A stretch of 64,000 nucleotides of DNA from Rhabditoides inermis (Eukaryota; Nematoda; Chromadorea; Rhabditida; Rhabditidae). The notes beneath the pieces are model-generated. The model saw only the letters and a program-made list of their open reading frames with translations, made no database searches and was not told the origin of the DNA. Positions within the stretch are counted from its first letter, which is position 1. Each line of letters starts with the position of its first letter. Location: the NCBI GenBank assembly GCA_963966185.1, contig CAWZYM010000293.1, positions 1,348,501 through 1,412,500 of the forward strand. The letters are read 5' to 3'. The translations under genes and the position numbers were made by a program. Below, one piece after another: positions 34,301 through 47,379 of this stretch.

Positions 34301-36858
34301 ACCTGTGCCATGCAAGAAAACAGGTTGAAAATGTACAGAAACCACTTCGAAATAGTCTAATTCTTTCCAGTTGGCAAGTCAGCGATGCTTCCCACCGGGA
34401 AATGATGTTTCCACACCTGTGCCATGCAAGAAAACAGGTTGAAAATGTACAGAAACCACTTCGGAATAATCTAATTCTTTCCAGTTGGCAAGTCAGCGAT
34501 GCCTCTCACCGGGAAATGATGTTTCACATCTGTGCCATGCAAGAAAACAGGTTGAAAATGTACAGAAACCACTTCGGAATAATCTAATTCTTTCTTGTTG
34601 GCAAGTCAGCGATGCCTCTCACCGGGAAATGATGTTTCACATCTGTGCCATGCAAGAAAACAGGTTGAAAATGTACAGAAACCACTTCGGAATAATCTAA
34701 TTCTTTCTTGTTGGCAAGTCAGCGATGCCTCTCACCGGGAAAAGATGTTTCCACACCTGTGCCATGCAAGAAAACAGATTGAAAATGTACAGAAACCACT
34801 TCGGAAAAATATAATTCTTTCTTGTTGGCAAGTCAGCGATGCCTCTCACCGGGAAATGATGTTTCCACACATGTGCCATGCAAGAAAACAGGTTGAAAAT
34901 GTACAGAAACCACTTCGGAACAATCTAATTCTTTCTTGTTGGCAAGTCAGAGATGCCTCTCACCGGGAAATGATGTTTCCACACCTGTGCCATGCAAGAA
35001 AACAGGTTGAAAATGTACAGAAACCACTTCGGAATAATCTAATTCTTTCCAGTTGGCAAGTCAGCGATGCCTCTCACCGGTAAATGATGTTTCACATCTG
35101 TGCCATGCAAGAAAACAGGTTGAAAATGTACAGAAACCACTTCGGAATAATCTAATTCTTTCTTGTTGGCAAGTCAGCGATGCCTCTCACCGGGAAATGA
35201 TGTTTCCACATCTGTGCCATGCAAGAAAACAGTTAAAAAATGTACAGAAACCACTTCGGAATAATCTAATTCTTTCCAGTTGGCAAGTCAGAGATGCCTC
35301 TCACCGGGAAATGATGTTTCCACACCTGTGCCATGCAAGAAAACAGGTTGAAAATGTACAGAAACCACTTCGAAATAGTCTAATTCTTTCCAGTTGGCAA
35401 GTCAGCGATGCTTCCCACCGGGAAATGATGTTTCCACACCTGTGCCATGCAAGAAAACAGGTTGAAAATGTACAGAAACCACTTCGGAATAATCTAATTC
35501 TTTCCAGTTGGCAAGTCAGCGATGCCTCTCACCGGGAAATGATGTTTCACATCTGTGCCATGCAAGAAAACAGGTTGAAAATGTACAGAAACCACTTCGG
35601 AATAATCTAATTCTTTCTTGTTGGCAAGTCAGCGATGCCTCTCACCGGGAAATGATGTTTCACATCTGTGCCATGCAAGAAAACAGGTTGAAAATGTACA
35701 GAAACCACTTCGGAATAATCTAATTTTTTCTTGTTGGCAAGTCAGCGATGCCTCTCACCGGGAAAAGATGTTTCCACACCTGTGCCATGCAAGAAAACAG
35801 ATTGAAAATGTACAGAAACCACTTCGGAAAAATATAATTCTTTCTTGTTGGCAAGTCAGCGATGCCTCTCACCGGGAAATGATGTTTCCACACATGTGCC
35901 ATGCAAGAAAACAGGTTGAAAATGTACAGAAACCACTTCGGAACAATCTAATTCTTTCTTGTTGGCAAGTCAGCGATGCCTCTCACCGGGAAATGATGTT
36001 TCCACATCTGTGCCATGCAAGAAAACAGTTAAAAAATGTACAGAAACCACTTCGGAATAATCTAATTCTTTCCAGTTGGCAAGTCAGAGATGCCTCTCAC
36101 CGGGAAATGATGTTTCCACACCTGTGCCATGCAAGAAAACAGGTTGAAAATGTACAGAAACCACTTCGAAATAGTCTAATTCTTTCCAGTTGGCAAGTCA
36201 GCGATGCTTCCCACCGGGAAATGATGTTTCCACACCTGTGCCATGCAAGAAAACAGGTTGAAAATGTACAGAAACCACTTCGGAATAATCTAATTCTTTC
36301 CAGTTGGCAAGTCAGCGATGCCTCTCACCGGGAAATGATGTTTCACATCTGTGCCATGCAAGAAAACAGGTTGAAAATGTACAGAAACCACTTCGGAATA
36401 ATCTAATTCTTTCTTGTTGGCAAGTCAGCGATGCCTCTCACCGGGAAATGATGTTTCACATCTGTGCCATGCAAGAAAACAGGTTGAAAATGTACAGAAA
36501 CCACTTCGGAATAATCTAATTCTTTCTTGTTGGCAAGTCAGCGATGCCTCTCACCGGGAAAAGATGTTTCCACACCTGTGCCATGCAAGAAAACAGATTG
36601 AAAATGTACAGAAACCACTTCGGAAAAATATAATTCTTTCTTGTTGGCAAGTCAGCGATGCCTCTCACCGGGAAATGATGTTTCCACACATGTGCCATGC
36701 AAGAAAACAGGTTGAAAATGTACAGAAACCACTTCGGAACAATCTAATTCTTTCTTGTTGGCAAGTCAGAGATGCCTCTCACCGGGAAATGATGTTTCCA
36801 CACCTGTGCCATGCAAGAAAACAGGTTGAAAATGTACAGAAACCACTTCGGAATAATC
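31361..36858 (+). repeat. 5459-bp, 48-monomer block, copy 2
   Basis: Every marker checked in copy 1 recurs 5459 bp further on: G starts 31669 and 32237, cagctcgg at about 31840, acagtaacc at about 32403, TAA tags 32692 and 35081, ctaattttttcttg at about 33332 and 35712, and K starts 33373, 34739, 35762 and 36558. I found no difference between the copies at any marker, so they are nearly or fully identical. That means a very recent duplication or an assembly duplication. The right end is where 36859 has t (ctaatt) against c (ccaatt) at 31400. Confidence 0.92.
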
Positions 36859-38037
36859 TAATTCTTTCCAGTTGGCAAGTCAGAGATGCCTCTCACCGGG
36901 AAATGATGTTTCCACACCTGTGCCATGCAAGAAAACAGGTTGAAAATGTACAGAAACCACTTCGGAATAATCTAATTCTTTCTTGTTGGCAAGTCAGCGA
37001 TGCCTCTCACCGGGAAATGATGTTTCCACACCTGTGCCATGCAATAAAACAGGTTGAAAATGTACAGAAACCACTTCGGAATAATCTAATTCTTTCCAGT
37101 TGGCAAGTCAGCGATGCCTCTCACCGGGAAATGATGTTTCCACATCTGTGCCATGCAAGAAAACAGGTTAAAAATGTACAGAAACCACTTCGGAATAATC
37201 TAATTCTTTCCAGTTGGCAAGTCAGAGATGCCTCTCACCGGGAAATGATGTTTCCACACCTGTGCCATGCAAGAAAACAGGTTGAAAATGTACAGAAACC
37301 ACTTCGAAATAATCTAATTCTTTCCAGTTGGCAAGTCAGCGATGCTTCCCACCGGGAAATGATGTTTCCACACCTGTGCCATGCAAGAAAACAGGTTGAA
37401 AATGTACAGAAACCACTTCGGAATAATCTAATTCTTTCCAGTTGGCAAGTCAGCGATGCCTCTCACCGGTAAATGATGTTTCACATCTGTGCCATGCAAG
37501 AAAACAGGTTGAAAATGTACAGAAACCACTTCGGAATAATCTAATTCTTTCTTGTTGGCAAGTCAGCGATGCCTCTCACCGGGAAATGATGTTTCCACAC
37601 CTGTGCCATGCAAGAAAACAGATTGAAAATGTACAGAAACCACTTCGGAATAATATAATTCTTTCTTGTTGGCAAGTCAGCGATGCCTCTCACCGGGAAA
37701 TGATGTTTCCACACATGTGCCATGCAAGAAAACAGGTTGAAAATGTACAGAAACCACTTCGGAACAATCTAATTCTTTCTTGTTGACAAGTCAGAGATGC
37801 CTCTCACCGGGAAATGATGTTTCCACACCTGTGCCATGCAAGAAAACAGGTTGAAAATGTACAGAAACCACTTCGGAATAATCTAATTCTTTCCAGTTGG
37901 CAAGTCAGCGATGCCTCTCACCGGGAAATGATGTTTCACATCTGTGCCATGCAAGAAAACAGGTTGAAAATGTACAGAAACCACTTCGGAATAATCTAAT
38001 TCTTTCTTGTTGGCAAGTCAGCGATGCCTCTCACCGG
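36558..38037 (+). repeat. K-to-K long HOR, short version (1480 bp, 13 monomers)
   Basis: Thirteen monomers minus two D deletions. The order is K, HM, plain, cttgttgg/gcgat, I, gttaaaaat, cttcgaaat, gcgat with the TAA tag, D, cagattg/aatataatt, HM with the TGA tag (37784-37786), a gcgat monomer, D. The whole KD-to-LK middle section seen in later copies is missing. The next K tag follows after one D monomer instead of two. Confidence 0.9.
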
Positions 38038-41000
38038 GAAAAGATGTTTCCACACCTGTGCCATGCAAGAAAACAGATTGAAAATGTACAGAAACCACTT
38101 CGGAAAAATATAATTCTTTCTTGTTGGCAAGTCAGCGATGCCTCTCACCGGGAAATGATGTTTCCACACATGTGCCATGCAAGAAAACAGGTTGAAAATG
38201 TACAGAAACCACTTCGGAACAATCTAATTCTTTCTTGTTGGCAAGTCAGAGATGCCTCTCACCGGGAAATGATGTTTCCACACCTGTGCCATGCAAGAAA
38301 ACAGGTTGAAAATGTACAGAAACCACTTCGGAATAATCTAATTCTTTCCAGTTGGCAAGTCAGAGATGCCTCTCACCGGGAAATGATGTTTCCACACCTG
38401 TGCCATGCAAGAAAACAGGTTGAAAATGTACAGAAACCACTTCGGAATAATCTAATTCTTTCTTGTTGGCAAGTCAGCGATGCCTCTCACCGGGAAATGA
38501 TGTTTCCACACCTGTGCCATGCAATAAAACAGGTTGAAAATGTACAGAAACCACTTCGGAATAATCTAATTCTTTCCAGTTGGCAAGTCAGCGATGCCTC
38601 TCACCGGGAAATGATGTTTCCACATCTGTGCCATGCAAGAAAACAGGTTAAAAATGTACAGAAACCACTTCGGAATAATCTAATTCTTTCCAGTTGGCAA
38701 GTCAGAGATGCCTCTCACCGGGAAATGATGTTTCCACACCTGTGCCATGCAAGAAAACAGGTTGAAAATGTACAGAAACCACTTCGAAATAATCTAATTC
38801 TTTCCAGTTGGCAAGTCAGCGATGCTTCCCACCGGGAAATGATGTTTCCACACCTGTGCCATGCAAGAAAACAGGTTGAAAATGTACAGAAACCACTTCG
38901 GAATAATCTAATTCTTTCCAGTTGGCAAGTCAGCGATGCCTCTCACCGGTAAATGATGTTTCACATCTGTGCCATGCAAGAAAACAGGTTGAAAATGTAC
39001 AGAAACCACTTCGGAATAATCTAATTCTTTCTTGTTGGCAAGTCAGCGATGCCTCTCACCGGGAAATGATGTTTCCACACCTGTGCCATGCAAGAAAACA
39101 GATTGAAAATGTACAGAAACCACTTCGGAATAATATAATTCTTTCTTGTTGGCAAGTCAGCGATGCCTCTCACCGGGAAATGATGTTTCCACACATGTGC
39201 CATGCAAGAAAACAGGTTGAAAATGTACAGAAACCACTTCGGAACAATCTAATTCTTTCTTGTTGACAAGTCAGAGATGCCTCTCACCGGGAAATGATGT
39301 TTCCACACCTGTGCCATGCAAGAAAACAGGTTGAAAATGTACAGAAACCACTTCGGAATAATCTAATTCTTTCCAGTTGGCAAGTCAGCAATGCCTCTCA
39401 CCGGGAAATGATGTTTCCACACCTGTGCCATGCAAGAAAACAGGTTGAAAATGTACAGAAACCACTTCGGAATAATCTAATTCTTTCTTGTTGGCAAGTC
39501 AGCGATGCCTCTCACCGGGAAATGATGTTTCCACACCTGTGCCATGCAATAAAACAGGTTGAAAATGTACAGAAACCACTTCGAAATAATATAATTCTTT
39601 CTTGTTGGCAAGTCAGCGATGCCTCTCACCGGGAAATGATGTTTCCACACCTGTGCCATGCAAGAAAACAGGTTGAAAATGTACAGAAACCACTTCGGAA
39701 TAATCTAATTCTTTCCAGTTGGCAAGTAAAAGATGCCTGTCACCGGGAAATGATGTTTCCACACCTGTGCCATGCAAGAAAACAGATTGAAAATGTACAG
39801 AAACCACTTCGGAATAATCTAATTCTTTCCAGTTGGCAAGTCAGAAATGCCTCTCGCCGGGAAATGATGTTTCCACACCTGTGCCATGCAAGAAAACAGG
39901 TTGAAAATGTACAGAAACCACTTCGGAATAATTCAATTCTTTCCAGTTGGCAAGTCAGAGATGCCTCTCACCGGGAAATGATGTTTTCACACCTGTGCCA
40001 TGCAAGAAAACAGGTTGAAATCGTACAGAAACCACTTCGGAACAATCTAATTCTTTCCAGTTGGCAAGTCAGCGATGCCTCTCACCGGGAAATGATGTTT
40101 CCACACTTGTGCCATGCAAGAAAACAGGTTGAAAATGTACAGAAACCACTTCGGAATAATCTAATTCTTTCCAGTTGGCAAGTCAGCGATGCCTCTCACC
40201 GGGAAATGATGTTTCCACACCTGTGCCATGCAAGAAAACAGGTTGACAATGTACAGAAACCACTTCGGAATAATCTAATTCTTTCCAGTTGGCAAGTCAG
40301 CAATGCCTCTCACCGGGAAATGATGTTTCCACACCTGTGCCATGCAAGAAAACAGGTTGAAAATGTACAGAAACCACTTCGGAATAATCTAATTCTTTCC
40401 AGTTGGCAAGTCAGCGATGCCTCCCACCGGGAAATGATGTTTCCACACCTGTGCCATGCAAGAAAACAGGTTGAAAATGTACAGAAAGCACTTCGGAATA
40501 ATCTAATTCTTTCTTGTTGGCAAGTCAGAGATGCCTCTCACCGGGAAATGATGTTTCCACACCTGTGCCATGCAAGAAAACAGGTTGAAAATGTACAGAA
40601 ACCACTTCGGAATAATCTAATTCTCTCCAGTTGGCAAGTCAGAGATGCCTCTCACCGGGAAATGATGTTTCCACACCTGTGCCATGCAAGAAAACAGGTT
40701 GAAAATGTACAGAAACCACTTCGGAATAATCTAATTCTTTCCAGTTGGCAAGTCAGAGATGCCTCTCACCGGGAAATGATGTTTCCACACCTGTGCCATG
40801 CAAGAAAACAGGTTGAAAATGTACAGAAACCACTTCGGAATAATCTAATTCTTTCCAGTTGGCAAGTCAGAGATGCCTCTCACCGGGAAATGATGTTTCC
40901 ACACCTGTGCCATGCAAGAAAACAGGTTGAAAATGTACAGAAACCACTTCGGAATAATTTAATTCTTTCCAGTTGGCAAGTCAGAGATGCCTCTCACCGG

Positions 41001-42708
41001 GAAATGATGTTTCCACACCTGTGCCATGCAAGAAAACAGGTTGAAAATGTACAGAAACCACTTCGGAATAATTTAATTCTTTCCAGTTGGCAAGTCAGAG
41101 ATGCCTCTCACCGGGAAATGATGTTTCCACACCTGTGCCATGCAAGAAAACAGGTTGAAAATGTACAGAAACCACTTCGGAATAATCTAATTCTTTCCAG
41201 TTGTCAAGTCAGAGATGCCTCTCACCGGGAAATGATGTTTCCACACCTGTGCCATGCAAGAAAACAGGTTGGAAATGTACAGAAACCACTTCGGAATAAT
41301 CTAATTCTTTCCAGTTGGCAAGTCAGAGATGCCTCTCACCGGGAAATGATGTTTCCACACCTGTGCCATGCAAGAAAACAGGTTGAAAAAATACAGAAAC
41401 CACTTCGGAATAATCTAATTCTTTCCAGTTGGCAAGTCAGAGATGCCTCTCACCGGGAAATGATGTTTCCACACCTGTGCCATGCAAGAAAACGGGTTGA
41501 AAATGTACAGAAACCACTTCGGAATAATCTAATTCTTTCTTGTTGGCAAGTCAGAGATGCCTCTCACCGGGAAATGGTGTTTCCACACCTGTGCCATGCA
41601 AGAAAACAGGTTGAAAATGTACAGAAATCACTTCGGAATAATCTAATTCTTTCTTGTTGGCAAGTCAGAGATGCCTCTCACCGGGAAATGGTGTTTCAAC
41701 ACCTGTGCCATGCAAGAAAACAGGTTGAAAATGTACAGAAACCACTTCGGAATAATCTAATTCTTTCTTGTTGGCAAGTCAGAGATGCCTCTCACCGGGA
41801 AATGATGTTTCCACACCTGTGCCATGCAAGAAAACAGGTTGAAAATGTACAGAAAGCACTTCGGAATGATCTAATTCTTTCTTGTTGGCAAGTCAGAGAT
41901 GCCTCTCACCGGGAAATGATGTTTCCACACCTGTGCCATGCAAGAAAACAGGTTGAAAATGTACAGAAAGCACTTCGGAATGATCTAATTCTTTCTTGTT
42001 GGCAAGTCAGGGATGCCTCTCACCGGGAAATGATGTTTCCACACCTGTGCCATGCAAGAAAACAGGTTGACAATGTACAGAAACCACTTCGGAACAATCT
42101 AATTCTTTCTTGTTGGCAAGTCAGCGATGCCTCTCACCGGGAAATGATGTTTCCACATCTGTGCCATGCAAGAAAACAGTTAAAAAATGTACAGAAACCA
42201 CTTCGGAATAATCTAATTCTTTCCAGTTGGCAAGTCAGAGATGCCTCTCACCGGGAAATGATGTTTCCACACCTGTGCCATGCAAGAAAACAGGTTGAAA
42301 ATGTACAGAAACCACTTCGAAATAGTCTAATTCTTTCCAGTTGGCAAGTCAGCGATGCTTCCCACCGGGAAATGATGTTTCCACACCTGTGCCATGCAAG
42401 AAAACAGGTTGAAAATGTACAGAAACCACTTCGGAATAATCTAATTCTTTCCAGTTGGCAAGTCAGCGATGCCTCTCACCGGGAAATGATGTTTCACATC
42501 TGTGCCATGCAAGAAAACAGGTTGAAAATGTACAGAAACCACTTCGGAATAATCTAATTCTTTCTTGTTGGCAAGTCAGCGATGCCTCTCACCGGGAAAT
42601 GATGTTTCACATCTGTGCCATGCAAGAAAACAGGTTGAAAATGTACAGAAACCACTTCGGAATAATCTAATTCTTTCTTGTTGGCAAGTCAGCGATGCCT
42701 CTCACCGG
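38038..42708 (+). repeat. Long HOR copy A (4671 bp, 41 monomers)
   Basis: This is the reference version of the long HOR: 41 monomers minus three D deletions. After the K-to-TGA section (13 monomers in the short copy) it runs: gcaat, cttgttgg, I, KD, cagattg/tcgccgg, a P-position monomer reading aattcaatt, gttttcacacc, cacttgtgcc, gacaat/gcaat, cccacc, A, plain monomers, ttgtcaag, gttggaaat, gaaaaaatac, aaacgggttg, V with cagaaatcac, V, A with ggaatgat twice, gacaat, LK, aatagtctaatt, gcgat, D, D. A private gtgtttcaacacc occurs at about 41693 in the second V monomer. Confidence 0.93.
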
Positions 42709-45700
42709 GAAAAGATGTTTCCACACCTGTGCCATGCAAGAAAACAGATTGAAAATGTACAGAAACCACTTCGGAAAAATATAATTCTTTCTTGTTGGCA
42801 AGTCAGCGATGCCTCTCACCGGGAAATGATGTTTCCACACATGTGCCATGCAAGAAAACAGGTTGAAAATGTACAGAAACCACTTCGGAACAATCTAATT
42901 CTTTCTTGTTGGCAAGTCAGAGATGCCTCTCACCGGGAAATGATGTTTCCACACCTGTGCCATGCAAGAAAACAGGTTGAAAATGTACAGAAACCACTTC
43001 GGAATAATCTAATTCTTTCCAGTTGGCAAGTCAGAGATGCCTCTCACCGGGAAATGATGTTTCCACACCTGTGCCATGCAAGAAAACAGGTTGAAAATGT
43101 ACAGAAACCACTTCGGAATAATCTAATTCTTTCTTGTTGGCAAGTCAGCGATGCCTCTCACCGGGAAATGATGTTTCCACACCTGTGCCATGCAATAAAA
43201 CAGGTTGAAAATGTACAGAAACCACTTCGGAATAATCTAATTCTTTCCAGTTGGCAAGTCAGCGATGCCTCTCACCGGGAAATGATGTTTCCACATCTGT
43301 GCCATGCAAGAAAACAGGTTAAAAATGTACAGAAACCACTTCGGAATAATCTAATTCTTTCCAGTTGGCAAGTCAGAGATGCCTCTCACCGGGAAATGAT
43401 GTTTCCACACCTGTGCCATGCAAGAAAACAGGTTGAAAATGTACAGAAACCACTTCGAAATAATCTAATTCTTTCCAGTTGGCAAGTCAGCGATGCTTCC
43501 CACCGGGAAATGATGTTTCCACACCTGTGCCATGCAAGAAAACAGGTTGAAAATGTACAGAAACCACTTCGGAATAATCTAATTCTTTCCAGTTGGCAAG
43601 TCAGCGATGCCTCTCACCGGTAAATGATGTTTCACATCTGTGCCATGCAAGAAAACAGGTTGAAAATGTACAGAAACCACTTCGGAATAATCTAATTCTT
43701 TCTTGTTGGCAAGTCAGCGATGCCTCTCACCGGGAAATGATGTTTCCACACCTGTGCCATGCAAGAAAACAGATTGAAAATGTACAGAAACCACTTCGGA
43801 ATAATATAATTCTTTCTTGTTGGCAAGTCAGCGATGCCTCTCACCGGGAAATGATGTTTCCACACATGTGCCATGCAAGAAAACAGGTTGAAAATGTACA
43901 GAAACCACTTCGGAACAATCTAATTCTTTCTTGTTGACAAGTCAGAGATGCCTCTCACCGGGAAATGATGTTTCCACACCTGTGCCATGCAAGAAAACAG
44001 GTTGAAAATGTACAGAAACCACTTCGGAATAATCTAATTCTTTCCAGTTGGCAAGTCAGCAATGCCTCTCACCGGGAAATGATGTTTCCACACCTGTGCC
44101 ATGCAAGAAAACAGGTTGAAAATGTACAGAAACCACTTCGGAATAATCTAATTCTTTCTTGTTGGCAAGTCAGCGATGCCTCTCACCGGGAAATGATGTT
44201 TCCACACCTGTGCCATGCAATAAAACAGGTTGAAAATGTACAGAAACCACTTCGAAATAATATAATTCTTTCTTGTTGGCAAGTCAGCGATGCCTCTCAC
44301 CGGGAAATGATGTTTCCACACCTGTGCCATGCAAGAAAACAGGTTGAAAATGTACAGAAACCACTTCGGAATAATCTAATTCTTTCCAGTTGGCAAGTAA
44401 AAGATGCCTGTCACCGGGAAATGATGTTTCCACACCTGTGCCATGCAAGAAAACAGATTGAAAATGTACAGAAACCACTTCGGAATAATCTAATTCTTTC
44501 CAGTTGGCAAGTCAGAAATGCCTCTCGCCGGGAAATGATGTTTCCACACCTGTGCCATGCAAGAAAACAGGTTGAAAATGTACAGAAACCACTTCGGAAT
44601 AATCCAATTCTTTCCAGTTGGCAAGTCAGAGATGCCTCTCACCGGGAAATGATGTTTTCACACCTGTGCCATGCAAGAAAACAGGTTGAAATCGTACAGA
44701 AACCACTTCGGAACAATCTAATTCTTTCCAGTTGGCAAGTCAGCGATGCCTCTCACCGGGAAATGATGTTTCCACACTTGTGCCATGCAAGAAAACAGGT
44801 TGAAAATGTACAGAAACCACTTCGGAATAATCTAATTCTTTCCAGTTGGCAAGTCAGCGATGCCTCTCACCGGGAAATGATGTTTCCACACCTGTGCCAT
44901 GCAAGAAAACAGGTTGAAAATGTACAGAAACCACTTCGAAATAATCTAATTCTTTCCAGTTGGCAAGTCAGCGATGCTTCCCACCGGGAAATGATGTTTC
45001 CACACCTGTGCCATGCAAGAAAACAGGTTGAAAATGTACAGAAACCACTTCGGAATAATCTAATTCTTTCCAGTTGGCAAGTCAGCGATGCCTCTCACCG
45101 GGAAATGATGTTTCCACACATGTGCCATGCAAGAAAACAGGTTGAAAATGTACAGAAACCACTTCGGAATAATCTAATTCTTTCTTGTTGACAAGTCAGA
45201 GATGCCTCTCACCGGGAAATGATGTTTCCACACCTGTGCCATGCAAGAAAACAGGTTGAAAATGTACAGAAACCACTTCGGAATAATCTAATTCTTTCCA
45301 GTTGGCAAGTCAGCAATGCCTCTCACCGGGAAATGATGTTTCCACACCTGTGCCATGCAAGAAAACAGGTTGAAAATGTACAGAAACCACTTCGGAATAA
45401 TCTAATTCTTTCTTGTTGGCAAGTCAGCGATGCCTCTCACCGGGAAATGATGTTTCCACACCTGTGCCATGCAATAAAACAGGTTGAAAATGTACAGAAA
45501 CCACTTCGGAATAATCTAATTCTTTCTTGTTGGCAAGTCAGCGATGCCTCTCACCGGGAAATGATGTTTCCACACCTGTGCCATGCAAGAAAACAGGTTG
45601 AAAATGTACAGAAACCACTTCGGAATAATTTAATTCTTTCCAGTTGGCAAGTCAGAGATGCCTCTCACCGGGAAATGATGTTTCCACACCTGTGCCATGC

Positions 45701-47379
45701 AAGAAAACAGGTTGAAAATGTACAGAAACCACTTCGGAATAATTTAATTCTTTCCAGTTGGCAAGTCAGAGATGCCTCTCACCGGGAAATGATGTTTCCA
45801 CACCTGTGCCATGCAAGAAAACAGGTTGAAAATGTACAGAAACCACTTCGGAATAATCTAATTCTTTCCAGTTGTCAAGTCAGAGATGCCTCTCACCGGG
45901 AAATGATGTTTCCACACCTGTGCCATGCAAGAAAACAGGTTGGAAATGTACAGAAACCACTTCGGAATAATCTAATTCTTTCCAGTTGGCAAGTCAGAGA
46001 TGCCTCTCACCGGGAAATGATGTTTCCACACCTGTGCCATGCAAGAAAACAGGTTGAAAAAATACAGAAACCACTTCGGAATAATCTAATTCTTTCCAGT
46101 TGGCAAGTCAGAGATGCCTCTCACCGGGAAATGATGTTTCCACACCTGTGCCATGCAAGAAAACGGGTTGAAAATGTACAGAAACCACTTCGGAATAATC
46201 TAATTCTTTCTTGTTGGCAAGTCAGAGATGCCTCTCACCGGGAAATGGTGTTTCCACACCTGTGCCATGCAAGAAAACAGGTTGAAAATGTACAGAAATC
46301 ACTTCGGAATAATCTAATTCTTTCTTGTTGGCAAGTCAGAGATGCCTCTCACCGGGAAATGGTGTTTCCACACCTGTGCCATGCAAGAAAACAGGTTGAA
46401 AATGTACAGAAACCACTTCGGAATAATCTAATTCTTTCTTGTTGGCAAGTCAGAGATGCCTCTCACCGGGAAATGATGTTTCCACACCTGTGCCATGCAA
46501 GAAAACAGGTTGAAAATGTACAGAAAGCACTTCGGAATGATCTAATTCTTTCTTGTTGGCAAGTCAGAGATGCCTCTCACCGGGAAATGATGTTTCCACA
46601 CCTGTGCCATGCAAGAAAACAGGTTGAAAATGTACAGAAAGCACTTCGGAATGATCTAATTCTTTCTTGTTGGCAAGTCAGGGATGCCTCTCACCGGGAA
46701 ATGATGTTTCCACACCTGTGCCATGCAAGAAAACAGGTTGACAATGTACAGAAACCACTTCGGAACAATCTAATTCTTTCTTGTTGGCAAGTCAGCGATG
46801 CCTCTCACCGGGAAATGATGTTTCCACATCTGTGCCATGCAAGAAAACAGTTAAAAAATGTACAGAAACCACTTCGGAATAATCTAATTCTTTCCAGTTG
46901 GCAAGTCAGAGATGCCTCTCACCGGGAAATGATGTTTCCACACCTGTGCCATGCAAGAAAACAGGTTGAAAATGTACAGAAACCACTTCGAAATAGTCTA
47001 ATTCTTTCCAGTTGGCAAGTCAGCGATGCTTCCCACCGGGAAATGATGTTTCCACACCTGTGCCATGCAAGAAAACAGGTTGAAAATGTACAGAAACCAC
47101 TTCGGAATAATCTAATTCTTTCCAGTTGGCAAGTCAGCGATGCCTCTCACCGGGAAATGATGTTTCACATCTGTGCCATGCAAGAAAACAGGTTGAAAAT
47201 GTACAGAAACCACTTCGGAATAATCTAATTCTTTCTTGTTGGCAAGTCAGCGATGCCTCTCACCGGGAAATGATGTTTCACATCTGTGCCATGCAAGAAA
47301 ACAGGTTGAAAATGTACAGAAACCACTTCGGAATAATCTAATTCTTTCTTGTTGGCAAGTCAGCGATGCCTCTCACCGG
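42709..47379 (+). repeat. Long HOR copy B (4671 bp, 41 monomers, six replaced)
   Basis: Same length and order as copy A except for monomers at 44874-45557. There the gacaat/gcaat, cccacc, A and plain monomers of copy A are replaced by six others: cttcgaaat/gcttcc, gcgat, HM with a TGA tag (45189-45191), gcaat, cttgttgg and I. Before the patch (cacttgtgcc at about 44776) and after it (ggaataatttaatt at about 45626) the copies are back in register. The P-position monomer here is the usual ccaatt. Confidence 0.93.
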
